Part shown: positions 1 to 7,835 of the stretch, piece by piece | How positions within the stretch are numbered: position 1 is the stretch's first letter | How the letters are laid out: every line of letters starts with the position of its first letter | NCBI GenBank assembly: GCA_903837255.1 | Contig: CAILTZ010000511.1 | Span: 1-10,219, forward strand | Origin: an uncultured Pirellula sp. | GTDB taxonomy: Bacteria > Planctomycetota > Planctomycetia > Pirellulales > Pirellulaceae | DNA length: 10,219 nucleotides | Direction of reading: 5' to 3' | Program-made: the position numbers and the translations under genes | The notes under the pieces: generated by a model | What the model was told of the DNA's origin: nothing | Databases searched by the model: none | What the model saw: only the letters and a program-made list of their open reading frames with translations

Positions 1-653
1 CCGGCGAGGTTGATTCGAAGTTGGTACCGCGTTCGATGATCCTCTCGTGCGTGTTGGTCACAGCAACCTATTTGCTGCTGAACGCATTGTTCTTGATGTG
101 CGATACGCGGGAGTCGATCGAGTCGGGCAAGGATTACTTTGTCTCGGGGGTTGCCAAGAATGTTGGTGGGACAGCGCTTCAGTGGGTCATGCGAATCACG
201 ATTGCTCTGTCGTCGGCAACGAGTGTATTGGCGATGCTTGCGATTGGACCGCGGGTGGTCGCTCAGATGTCCAAAGACGGGTGGTTGCCAAAGATTCTTG
301 GCGATGGCCAAACGCCGCGACTTGCCATAGGATTGCAGGCGTTTGCCAGTTGCATCATCGTTTGGAGTGCTAATGTTTTGGAGTTGATCAGCTATTTGGG
401 GCTAACTCTGACTTTGTGCGGAGCGGTCGCCACGGCCACCCTCTGGATCGCTTATCGGGAAATGCAGAGTCGCAAACCGATTGCCTGGTGGGAACATGCA
501 GCTTTGGGAGTGTATATTGGGGGAGCGGTGCTGCTGATCGCAGGGGCTTGGATCGTCAAACGACCGCAGTTTTATTTTTGCGTTGCGACGTTCCTTAGTG
601 GTCTGGTCGTGTACGGATTGGCCAAGGGCTTACAGCGGAAACCGGCAGGATGA
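1..653 (+). CDS. APC-superfamily amino acid permease, C-terminal part (5' end outside window)
   Basis: This is the end of an inner-membrane transporter of the amino acid-polyamine-organocation (APC) superfamily, which imports or exchanges amino acids using an ion or substrate gradient. About 217 residues are visible. The frame is open from base 3 without a stop, so the TTG at 21 is an internal codon, not the start. The first visible residues (GEVDSKLVPRSMILS) resemble the conserved APC stretch before a membrane helix. About six hydrophobic helices follow. The segment GPRVVAQMSKDGWLPKI matches the family's loop of the type RxxxAMARDGxLPxxF, and PRLAIGLQA begins the next helix as in known members. 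The stop overlaps the next gene's start (ATGA), implying translational coupling. The substrate cannot be told from the visible part. Family assignment is firm; specificity is unknown. Confidence 0.88.
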   Translation, partial: GEVDSKLVPRSMILSCVLVTATYLLLNALFLMCDTRESIESGKDYFVSGVAKNVGGTALQWVMRITIALSSATSVLAMLAIGPRVVAQMSKDGWLPKILGDGQTPRLAIGLQAFASCIIVWSANVLELISYLGLTLTLCGAVATATLWIAYREMQSRKPIAWWEHAALGVYIGGAVLLIAGAWIVKRPQFYFCVATFLSGLVVYGLAKGLQRKPAG

Positions 654-3454
654 GTCAAATCGCAAAAACTAGTTCAAGCCCATCCGCGTATGTCCGTCGG
701 CTAGCCGTGGCGATGGGTGTATTTTGTTGCTTTTGGATCACACAGGTCCAAGCCGACGAAACGCAAGTGCCCACTGCAAGCGATCCGGTCGCTGTCAAGG
801 AATGGATTAAACAACTCAGTGCACCGAGCTATGTGGAGCGCAAGCAAGCTTTCTTGAAGCTTTGCGATCCATCTTTCAATATCGACGAATGGGCAAAGAG
901 CGCGGAGTTGGCAGACGATCCGCAACTGGGTGCGATGATCGTGTGGCTCAAGCTGATCCGATCGCTACCGGGCTCGATCGATACGCGGCTCGAAGCGGTA
1001 TGCGATTACCCTGCCCTGGCCCGGGGATCGATTGAAATTGTCGAGCGTTACGGTCGCGAGGGCAAAATCGAGTTGCTTTTGGCAATGGTCCGCTTGATAC
1101 CAAAAAGCAGCCGCGATCTGCTCCTTCAGAATACATTCACACGTGGCGAAAGCAGCCTCGATCATGTCTTCAAGGGGGCTTGGGCAATCCGCAAGCCGGA
1201 GCTTATCCCGCAGTTCCTCGATGCGATGTTGCCTGTGCATCCGGTGCGCATCGGACTGAATCGGCGCTGGAGCAAGCTTGGGTTGGGCGAGTCCTGGAGG
1301 CTAAATGTTCCACTGGACTCGACCGACATGCAGCTAGCGGCCTTGGAGAGTGAGGGTCAGATCGACCAAGCGGTCCGGCTCGCCAAGCAAACCACACAGC
1401 CCGGAACGGTCGAGAAGATATTGCTGCGAAACGGTCGTTGGAACGAGTGGTTGGAGCTCGATCCATCCCGCTTGAGCCTTGTCTCGGCCGCGTGGTCGGA
1501 GATCCCTCGCGTGGTGATCCTGGAGGCTCTGGATCGTCACGAGGAGGCCCAAAAGTTTTATGAGGTACGCAAGGCTTCGGCCTCGAAGACAAACGACCAG
1601 TCGGTGCTCGGGACGCAATTGGCTCTCATCACACGTGACATCGATACCGTGTTTGCAAACCTCAAAGCCAATGAGCCCAATCAGCTCATGAGCCTGTACT
1701 TTTTCCATAATCGGATCGATGACTTGATCGAGTCCGAAGGTCTCCAGGTTAGAACCCAAGCCAATCTTTCGAGTTGGCTCGATCGCAACGTCGTCGAGGG
1801 CAAAGGGTTCGCGAAAGTCACCCGGTTTCAGGCGCTGTTTCGCCGAATCGGTGAACCGAAATGGTCCAACGCGATCCAGGAGCGGATCGTCAAGTTCATC
1901 GATACCCATCCCCGAAACGAGCAGGTCCTGTTTTGGAAGGATTATCTTCAACAGGTCATGCGTTATGGACTCGAAGACAAGCGTGCCGAACTGCTCGCCT
2001 TGGCGGTTCCTAAGCTCGATCTAGAGCCGCAGACCAAGCGTCGAAGCAGTACGGCTGTAGCCGGGTTTCCCGAAGCCCAAGCCGAAAGGGAAATGACGAT
2101 CGAGGATTTGTTTCGAGCCAGTTTCCCTTACATGCAAGAGGCATCTTACCCACTCTATCAAGCACTCAAACTCGATCACCCAAACCAGACAGACCTTGCG
2201 TTGCTCGAGTGGTTACAGTTGCTCCACCAGGGTGTTGTACCCGACGGCTGGACTCTGGCCGACGTGCGCAAAGTCTTTCACAAAGCGATTTCGCAGCGGA
2301 CGCTCGATGGCGTATCGACAACTGGAAGTGTCATCGATTTGGCGGAAGCCCTCGATGCGATGGGTGCATCGAGGGATGCGACCGAGATTCTCGAGAGCGC
2401 CGGTGGAGTGCTCCGAGCGGATCTGATGCGATCGAGGTTTCTGTGGAATATGGGCAAGTATCAGCAGGCAAGGAGTTTGGCGCTAGAGTGTTTAGAGCGC
2501 GAAACAGGTAGCCTGGAGGTTTTCCAATGGACCTCAGAATTGCTCGCTCAAATCAATGACAACCCATCGCTGGAACGGCTAGAGCATCGCGTTTTGACAC
2601 GGCCCAATGGCATGGAGGATTTCGCGAGGTACTCCCAGGAAATGCGTAGGGGCGAGCGGTTCGAGCTACCGGAATCCATCGGGCGTTTTTTGGAAATTCA
2701 GTACGATTCCTTCCCATCGAGTTTGGGCAACCTTTGGTTGGAGGATATTTATTGGGGATGGAATCTTTCGCAACTTGCGAACCATTACCACCAAACGGCA
2801 CCGGATTATCCGGGGAGAGTGGACAAGAATTTTGATTTAACGCTGACCAGCTGCCTGTTCGATATCTTCAATGAGTTCGATTCTCCTTCGGGAATGAATG
2901 CACGTCTGGCCCGAGGTCGCAATGCAGTCGGATGGGACTTGGATTGGACACAATGGGCTTGGCGTTATGAAAGGGTATTGGCCAGTGGTTTTTGGAAGGC
3001 AGTGCGCAAGGGGGATCGGGCCCAGGCCGATCGATTCTTGAGGGCCGCTCATCAAATCCATCCCGAGCAGATCAACACGTTGATCGACGCGGTTCCTTGG
3101 GTGCTCGAAAAATTTGGCACTGAGACCCTCGAGGAGTGGTTCCGGGTCTATTACCAGCCCATGCAAGAGCATCTGAAGAAATATCCCGAGGATACTCTAA
3201 CCGCGAATAATTCCGCTTGGCTAGCAGTCAAGTGCGGGTTTGAATTCGAAAGAGCCTTGGAACTCGCCCAGATGGTAACCGAGCGGCAGCGGAACGACAC
3301 CTATCTCGATACTCTGGCTGAAGCTTACTTTGTGAAAGGGGATGTCGATAAAGCCATCGAAATTTCGCTAGAGTGTCATAAGCTCAACCCTCGCGACCCG
3401 CATCATCGCAGGCAGATCAAGCGTTACAACGAGAGCAAGAAGTCGATTCGCTGA
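650..3454 (+). CDS. Large exported helical-repeat protein (TPR-like C-terminus), function unknown
   Basis: This 934-residue protein has no function I can name. A signal peptide is clear: basic residues around YVRR, a hydrophobic core at about 17-32, and a plausible cleavage site VQA|DE after residue 35, so it is probably periplasmic or otherwise exported. Just after cleavage, the segment around LSAPSYVERKQAFLKL resembles the short HEAT-like repeat (YxxRxxAxxxL) often found at the N-terminus of planctomycete secreted proteins. The rest is largely alpha-helical and leucine/alanine-rich, suggesting a solenoid. The last 90 residues look like two or three TPR units (NNSAWLAVKCGFEFERALEL, then YLDTLAEAYFVKGDVDKAIE). 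No catalytic motif or C-terminal anchor was seen. The ATG at 650 overlaps the upstream permease stop, which supports this start. A scaffold or binding role is an inference from the repeats only. Confidence 0.85.
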   Translation: MSQIAKTSSSPSAYVRRLAVAMGVFCCFWITQVQADETQVPTASDPVAVKEWIKQLSAPSYVERKQAFLKLCDPSFNIDEWAKSAELADDPQLGAMIVWLKLIRSLPGSIDTRLEAVCDYPALARGSIEIVERYGREGKIELLLAMVRLIPKSSRDLLLQNTFTRGESSLDHVFKGAWAIRKPELIPQFLDAMLPVHPVRIGLNRRWSKLGLGESWRLNVPLDSTDMQLAALESEGQIDQAVRLAKQTTQPGTVEKILLRNGRWNEWLELDPSRLSLVSAAWSEIPRVVILEALDRHEEAQKFYEVRKASASKTNDQSVLGTQLALITRDIDTVFANLKANEPNQLMSLYFFHNRIDDLIESEGLQVRTQANLSSWLDRNVVEGKGFAKVTRFQALFRRIGEPKWSNAIQERIVKFIDTHPRNEQVLFWKDYLQQVMRYGLEDKRAELLALAVPKLDLEPQTKRRSSTAVAGFPEAQAEREMTIEDLFRASFPYMQEASYPLYQALKLDHPNQTDLALLEWLQLLHQGVVPDGWTLADVRKVFHKAISQRTLDGVSTTGSVIDLAEALDAMGASRDATEILESAGGVLRADLMRSRFLWNMGKYQQARSLALECLERETGSLEVFQWTSELLAQINDNPSLERLEHRVLTRPNGMEDFARYSQEMRRGERFELPESIGRFLEIQYDSFPSSLGNLWLEDIYWGWNLSQLANHYHQTAPDYPGRVDKNFDLTLTSCLFDIFNEFDSPSGMNARLARGRNAVGWDLDWTQWAWRYERVLASGFWKAVRKGDRAQADRFLRAAHQIHPEQINTLIDAVPWVLEKFGTETLEEWFRVYYQPMQEHLKKYPEDTLTANNSAWLAVKCGFEFERALELAQMVTERQRNDTYLDTLAEAYFVKGDVDKAIEISLECHKLNPRDPHHRRQIKRYNESKKSIR

Positions 3455-3498
3455 GAAGCGGGTTTTGAAACACAGTTATTCAAAGAGCGAAATTGGGC

Positions 3499-4650
3499 AT
3501 GCTGGAAATCAAGAGCAAACGCATCGAAGGGTTGTTTCGAAAGAGATCCGACGTTTGGATTTACATGGCTGTTGTTTTTTTGGGCTGTGGATGGGTTCAG
3601 GGTCAGGACATGGCTCGGCCCAGGCTACAGATTATCAACGGCACCCAGAGGGCAGTGGATGTTTATTGGATCAAGTCCGACAAGGAGCGTGTTTTCAACG
3701 CGTCGGTATCGCCGGGGGATCAATCATCGATTAGCACCACGTTAGGTCATCGATTTGCGGTGGTTGGAAAGGATCAGGATTCAGGCGACATTGCCGTGGT
3801 GACGAGTGAGGTTCCAGTGCAGTCGTTTCGGGTGGGTGGAGTTCCGGATTTTTACGCACAGCGGATCGAAGCCAATGGTTTTCCGATCGTCGCATCGGCC
3901 AAGGTCAATCCGTATGCGCTCAAGGAGGCGGCTTATATAGTCGACACGATGTTAGCCGAGCGTTCCGATGTGCGCGAGGCGATGATCAAGAGTGGGTCAC
4001 GGCTTTGCATATTGGCCTGGAACGAGTTTACGACCCAGCAGCCCGAGTGGCAGTGGTTGGGGCGCGAGACACTGGCTGGTTTTCCAGGGATTGCTGCGAC
4101 CGATTTTTACGATGCCCGTGCTCGGGGTATGGGAGGTAGTCGGACAGACCCGTTTTGTTCGTGCGGCGAGGAGAATCTGCTTTGCTATCCGGGGGATCCA
4201 TATTCGACAGAGAATATCCTCATCCATGAGTTGGCCCATAACATTCATCTACGAGGCATGGTCAACGTCGATGCGACGTTTGATCCGAGGGTGCAGGTTG
4301 CGTATGACCAAGCCATGAGTGTTGGGCTATGGAAGGGCAAGTATGCGAGCGTCAATCACCACGAATATTTTGCAGAGGGAGTGCAGTCGTGGTTTGGCAA
4401 CAACCGAGAGAACGACCACGACCACAATCACGTCAATACGCGCGAGGAGTTGACTCAATACGATCCACGATTGGCCGCGTTGTGCCGCGAGGTTTTCGGG
4501 GATACGGAGTTTAGCTACACAAAACCTCAGACGCGGCTAACGGGACATTTGGACGGTTATCAACCGGCCGGTGCCCCCACCTTTGTTTGGCCGTATCGGC
4601 TTGGGAAAGCCAAGGCGGAGATTCTTCGGCAAGCCCAGCGGCGTGAGTAG
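3499..4650 (+). CDS. Exported protein with VHL-beta-like domain and HExxH zinc metallopeptidase domain
   Basis: A 383-residue protein starting at ATG 3499, preceded by a purine-rich AAAGAGCGAAA; TTG 3493 and ATG 3565 are alternative starts in frame. A basic n-region is followed by a hydrophobic core (about 18-33) ending near VQGQD, a probable signal peptide. Residues about 42-92 resemble the von Hippel-Lindau beta domain: INGTQRAVDVYWI, then SPGD, then LGHRFAVVGKD. The C-terminal half carries H243-E-L-A-H247, the gluzincin/zincin zinc site with E244 as catalytic base. E289-Y-F-A-E293 lies 42 residues beyond H247, as in the EFFAE motif of anthrax lethal factor-like peptidases, so E289 is the likely third ligand. 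Three cysteines (C220, C222, C229) precede the site, and an H-x-H-x-H cluster (307-311) follows it. Substrate is unknown. It sits 44 bases after the upstream gene, so co-transcription is likely. Peptidase fold is well supported; activity is inferred. Confidence 0.8.
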   Translation: MLEIKSKRIEGLFRKRSDVWIYMAVVFLGCGWVQGQDMARPRLQIINGTQRAVDVYWIKSDKERVFNASVSPGDQSSISTTLGHRFAVVGKDQDSGDIAVVTSEVPVQSFRVGGVPDFYAQRIEANGFPIVASAKVNPYALKEAAYIVDTMLAERSDVREAMIKSGSRLCILAWNEFTTQQPEWQWLGRETLAGFPGIAATDFYDARARGMGGSRTDPFCSCGEENLLCYPGDPYSTENILIHELAHNIHLRGMVNVDATFDPRVQVAYDQAMSVGLWKGKYASVNHHEYFAEGVQSWFGNNRENDHDHNHVNTREELTQYDPRLAALCREVFGDTEFSYTKPQTRLTGHLDGYQPAGAPTFVWPYRLGKAKAEILRQAQRRE

Positions 4651-4679
4651 GGGGTCAGAGGTAGCTATACTTTACGCCT

Positions 4680-4699
4680 CCACCGGACCAGTCCAGTGG
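4680..4699 (+). repeat. Small inverted repeat, possible weak terminator or RNA hairpin
   Basis: The two arms CCAC-C-GGA and TCC-A-GTGG pair with a single internal mismatch around a CCAG loop, giving a 4+3 bp stem 30 bases downstream of the metallopeptidase stop. No run of T follows, so it is not a typical intrinsic terminator. It could slow or end transcription of the upstream unit, or be chance. Confidence 0.3.
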
Positions 4700-4731
4700 T
4701 TGGCTTCAAGCGCACCTGTGAGGATGTGGAA

Positions 4732-4760
4732 TTCCCTGGAGCTTGACTGTAGCTTATACT
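4732..4760 (+). promoter_or_regulatory. Candidate sigma70-type promoter for the ABC operon
   Basis: TATACT (4755-4760) is close to the -10 consensus and lies 17 bases after TTCCCT (4732-4737), which matches the -35 consensus at only three positions. Transcription would begin near 4767, about 60 bases before the ATPase start. The position fits the only sizeable gap in front of the three-gene operon, but the -35 is weak and the call rests on pattern alone. Confidence 0.22.
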
Positions 4761-4827
4761 CAATAGTCACTGCGCAGAGCCCATCCTTAGAGAAACCTTG
4801 TCGGCGATCGCTATAGCCGAACTCTTC

Positions 4828-5559
4828 ATGATCGTCGCCAATGAACTCAGAAAGCAATTCAGTGTACGAGGCAGCACGCTCGTAGCCGTCGATGGAGTTT
4901 CCTTTAGCGTGGGCAACTCGGAGGTCTACGGACTGCTGGGTCCCAACGGAGCCGGCAAGACAACAACGCTGCGGATGGTCATGGGGCTGATCGAACCGGA
5001 TTCTGGGTGGGTTGAGATTGGCGGGGTTCGTACTGATACCGACACGACCGGCATCCGCCACCAGCTAGGGATGATCTCCACCAACGACGGAGTCTATCCG
5101 TGGCTCAGTGTGCGCGAGATGTTGATGTACTTTGCGGACCTTTACGCGGTCGATCCACCGGTCGCCGAGCACCGGCTCGAGGAGCTGTCGGATCTGCTTT
5201 CGATTCGTTCGTTTCTGGACCAGCGTTGCAGCACGTTGAGCACCGGTCAAAAGCAGCGAGTCACCCTCGCCCGAGGCTTGATGCACGATCCACCGGTGAT
5301 GCTCTTGGACGAGCCGACTCGAGGACTCGACGTGGTTGGTAGTCAAACGGTTTTTCAATTCATCGAGATACTCAAGTCCCGGGGCAAATCGGTTCTCTTG
5401 TCCACCCATAGGCTCGATGAAGCCGAACGGGTTTGCGATCGCTTTGGCTTGCTACATCACGGAACGATGCGTTACGAAGGAACCCTCGACGATCTTCGCG
5501 ATCAGACGGGCAAAACCCATTTGGTCGATATGTTCATCGAACTGATCCGAGCGAGTTGA
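4828..5559 (+). CDS. ABC transporter ATP-binding protein, NatA-like
   Basis: The 243-residue cytoplasmic ATPase of an ABC-2 type exporter. It couples ATP hydrolysis to the permease encoded immediately downstream. Visible motifs: Walker A GPNGAGKTT (38-46), signature LSTGQKQR (137-144), Walker B VMLLDEP (157-163) with D-loop GLD (166-168), and H-loop histidine at 194 (LLSTHRLDEAE). The usual Q-loop glutamine is not present; the region reads LGMISTNDGVYPWLSVRE (80-97), a form typical of NatA-type sodium/drug exporter ATPases rather than of most importers. Length is normal for a single nucleotide-binding domain. ATG 4828 is preferred because the ATPase fold begins within a few residues; TTG 4798 would add ten unlike residues. 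The next gene starts 2 bases after the stop. Sodium as substrate cannot be concluded from the ATPase alone. Confidence 0.93.
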   Translation: MIVANELRKQFSVRGSTLVAVDGVSFSVGNSEVYGLLGPNGAGKTTTLRMVMGLIEPDSGWVEIGGVRTDTDTTGIRHQLGMISTNDGVYPWLSVREMLMYFADLYAVDPPVAEHRLEELSDLLSIRSFLDQRCSTLSTGQKQRVTLARGLMHDPPVMLLDEPTRGLDVVGSQTVFQFIEILKSRGKSVLLSTHRLDEAERVCDRFGLLHHGTMRYEGTLDDLRDQTGKTHLVDMFIELIRAS

Positions 5560-5561
5560 GT

Positions 5562-7835
5562 ATGCAACCGAGTTCCAAGCAACCGAGTTCCATCGCGTCC
5601 TATTTGGCGAACGGGAGATTGGTCAGGCTGTGCCTCAAGGAGTTGCGCGAGAGTCTTCGCGATCGCAGGACCCTCATCACACTGATCCTCATGCCGATCT
5701 TGGTCTACCCCTTGCTCAGCATGGCCATGCAGCGGCTGATCATCGGCACGGCTGCGGGGAGGAGCAATGCTCGGTCCGAGTACATCGTCGGAGTAGCCAA
5801 CGAGCAAGCTGGTGGCATGGTGGCCTCGGCGCTGGATGAAACCTCCATGGCGATTCGCCGGGGGGTCCAGCATACGATCGAGGTACGACGGCCCTCCGAG
5901 ACAGCAAGGAACCCCAAAGCTACGATCCAAGATTCTCTGCAGCCGTCCCGCGATGCAGGCTCGTCGAGCCAATCGTCAAGCACTGCGGGTTTTAGTATCG
6001 TCGTTACCGACGGAATCACGCTACAGCAAGCTCTCGAAACCGGCCAGATCGATCTGGCCGTCACGAATGCCTCGGCCGAGTCGATTGCCCTGGCAGGAAA
6101 TGGTACTTATCCAGCCTATCAATTCGACCTGTTGTTTCGCGACGCGGACCTGCGAAGCGAGCGAGCGATGCTCGAGTTTCGCAAAGCGATGGAGCTAGTC
6201 AACGACGCCCAATCGATTCGATTCCGCGGGTCATTACCTCCCTCGGTCAGGATGGTTTCGACGGCGACGGGCCAAAAGGTCGATGCGATGGCCTCTTTGG
6301 CAGGGATCCTGCCCCTGATCCTGATTCTCATGACGATCACCGGAGCGGTGTATCCGGCTATCGACTTGACGGCTGGCGAGCGCGAGCGCGGGACCATGGA
6401 AGCGATGATCGCTACCCCGGCACCGAGATTTTTGTTGCTGCTCAGTAAGTATGTCGCGGTCGTTACGGTGGCGGTGCTGACAGCGCTTGCGAACCTTTTT
6501 GCCTGCTGGATCACCCTATCGATCGGCGGTTTAGGCCGAGCGCTTTTGGGCGATCGAGGCTTTTCCATTTTGACCTTGGTCCAGATCCTACCGTTGCTGG
6601 TGATTTTCGCGGCGTTCTTTAGCGCGATACTCTTGGCGATGTGTTCCTTTGCGAGGAGTTTTAAAGAAGCCCAAGCTTATTTGATCCCGGTGATGCTCGT
6701 TTCGTTGGCCCCTGCTTTGCTGACGCTCATGCCCAACATCGAGTTCTCGACGCTGCTAGGGATTGTCCCGTTGGTAAATATCCTGCTGCTTTCTCGCGAC
6801 ATCATGACCGGCAGTCCGCAAGCGTTGCCGGCTTTTGCAGCGGTCTTTTCGACGCTCCTGTATGCAGCGGCGGCATTGGTAGTCGCTTCGAGGCTTTTTG
6901 GGGCAGAGTCGGCAACGGCTGGATCCCAGGAGACGTGGTCGGACCTGGTGCGTCGGCCCAAGCGATCGCAAGAGCTCCCAGACCTCGGAGAGCTGGCGGT
7001 TTATTTGGCTTTATTGTTCCCTGTATTTTTTATACTTACCAATCTCTTTGGCCAGGCCGGCTTGGCGATCCAGAGCAAGCTCTGGATCAATGCAGGTCTT
7101 TTGCTGGTACTGTTTTTAATCGCTCCTTGGCTGGTGGCTATCTACCGTCGCCTGAATCCCCGCACGACGTTTTTGCTTGGAACCTGGGAGGGCAATTCGC
7201 CCCGGCCGCATGAGAAGATCTTGCGCGGGATCGGAGTTCTTTTGTGTGTTGGACTTTTGGCCAGTGGGTTGTGGGTGTTGGCCTTTGAGCTTTTAAGGGT
7301 CTTGACCGATCTGGGTTTTGGAGCGATTTCGTTGGATCGCTCGGAGGCTTTGGAGGATGCCAAAGCGGAGTTTGCAAAGATACCGTTTTGGATGATATTG
7401 GTCACATCGGCCATCATTCCGGCACTTGCCGAGGAGTTCTTTTTCCGGGGCTATGTATTGTCGGCGCTGCGCAGTCGCCTCAAGCCATTGCGGGCCGTAT
7501 TGTATTCGGCCCTGATCTTTGGGCTGTTTCATGTCATCAATGGCAGTGTCCTTTCGATTGAACGCTTTATCCCGACGATGTTTTTGGGGCTGGTCTTGGG
7601 TTTTGTGGCCATTCGGACAGGCTCCCTTTGGCCCGGTGTCTTATTGCATGCAATTCACAATGGATTAATCTTTTGGCTGACTCGGTTTTCCGAAAAAGAG
7701 CTATCCGAGTGGTTCGGTTCGACCAATCAGCACTTCCCACCGATTTGGATTCTCGCTAGCCTCGCAAGCGAGGCGGTTGGAATCGGCGTACTTTATTACC
7801 TCACCCAGCAACGATTTCATGAAGACGATACTTAA
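5562..7835 (+). CDS. NatB-type ABC permease fused to CPBP intramembrane protease
   Basis: A 757-residue inner-membrane fusion. Residues about 1-450 form an ABC-2/NatB-type permease: cytoplasmic N-tail with KELRESLRDRRTL (26-38), first helix (38-57), an extracytoplasmic domain of about 185 residues (60-244) with a serine-rich stretch at 134-141, a second helix (245-268), the coupling motif GERERGTMEAMIATP (272-286), and about five further helices. After a charged linker (450-475), several helices lead to a CPBP (Abi/Rce1-like) domain with all three expected motifs: EEFFFRG (E624, E625, R629), FGLFHV (H657) and HAIHN (H696, N700). These are the catalytic residues of this glutamic-type membrane protease family, so the domain looks active. 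Such fusions are known in planctomycetes. The substrate for export or cleavage is unknown. ATG 5562 is 2 bases after the ATPase stop; the end overlaps the adaptor gene by 17 bases. Confidence 0.9.
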   Translation: MQPSSKQPSSIASYLANGRLVRLCLKELRESLRDRRTLITLILMPILVYPLLSMAMQRLIIGTAAGRSNARSEYIVGVANEQAGGMVASALDETSMAIRRGVQHTIEVRRPSETARNPKATIQDSLQPSRDAGSSSQSSSTAGFSIVVTDGITLQQALETGQIDLAVTNASAESIALAGNGTYPAYQFDLLFRDADLRSERAMLEFRKAMELVNDAQSIRFRGSLPPSVRMVSTATGQKVDAMASLAGILPLILILMTITGAVYPAIDLTAGERERGTMEAMIATPAPRFLLLLSKYVAVVTVAVLTALANLFACWITLSIGGLGRALLGDRGFSILTLVQILPLLVIFAAFFSAILLAMCSFARSFKEAQAYLIPVMLVSLAPALLTLMPNIEFSTLLGIVPLVNILLLSRDIMTGSPQALPAFAAVFSTLLYAAAALVVASRLFGAESATAGSQETWSDLVRRPKRSQELPDLGELAVYLALLFPVFFILTNLFGQAGLAIQSKLWINAGLLLVLFLIAPWLVAIYRRLNPRTTFLLGTWEGNSPRPHEKILRGIGVLLCVGLLASGLWVLAFELLRVLTDLGFGAISLDRSEALEDAKAEFAKIPFWMILVTSAIIPALAEEFFFRGYVLSALRSRLKPLRAVLYSALIFGLFHVINGSVLSIERFIPTMFLGLVLGFVAIRTGSLWPGVLLHAIHNGLIFWLTRFSEKELSEWFGSTNQHFPPIWILASLASEAVGIGVLYYLTQQRFHEDDT
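5564..5592 (+). repeat. Short in-frame tandem duplication at the permease N-terminus
   Basis: The 14-mer GCAACCGAGTTCCA occurs at 5564-5577 and again at 5579-5592 with a 15-base period, encoding QPSSK then QPSSI directly after the start methionine. The repeat keeps the frame and lies in the disordered cytoplasmic tail, so it is probably a slippage duplication with little effect. Confidence 0.8.

Larger units (their letters stand above)
4651..4827. other. Intergenic gap before the ABC export operon
   Basis: These 177 bases hold no convincing gene. They separate the metallopeptidase gene from the ABC operon and contain a small inverted repeat (4680-4699) and two TATACT hexamers (4666-4671 and 4755-4760), the second being the better-placed promoter candidate. 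A GCGATCGC palindrome lies at 4804-4811. The reading frame is open leftward of the ATPase ATG to a TTG at 4798, but the added residues do not resemble the start of ABC ATPases. Confidence 0.5.

Noticed and set aside
1334..1951. Minus-strand open frame of 205 codons inside the 934-residue protein gene
   Set aside because: No recognisable domain, and the plus-strand gene has a signal peptide, coupled start and continuous helical repeats across this region.
3571..3591. Lipobox in the metallopeptidase leader (VFLGC)
   Set aside because: Phenylalanine occupies the -3 position and leucine the -2 position, which does not fit the usual L-[AS]-[GA]-C; an ordinary signal peptide is more likely.
4743..4760. 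TTGACT next to TATACT as a promoter pair
   Set aside because: The spacer is only 6 bases, far from the 16-18 needed; the TATACT was paired instead with the weaker TTCCCT 17 bases upstream.
4798..4827. Earlier TTG start for the ABC ATPase
   Set aside because: The ten extra residues do not match ABC ATPase N-termini, and ATG 4828 begins right at the fold.
5433..5561. Earlier in-frame start for the permease inside the ATPase gene
   Set aside because: It would overlap the ATPase by over 120 bases with residues unlike a permease; ATG 5562 directly follows the ATPase stop.
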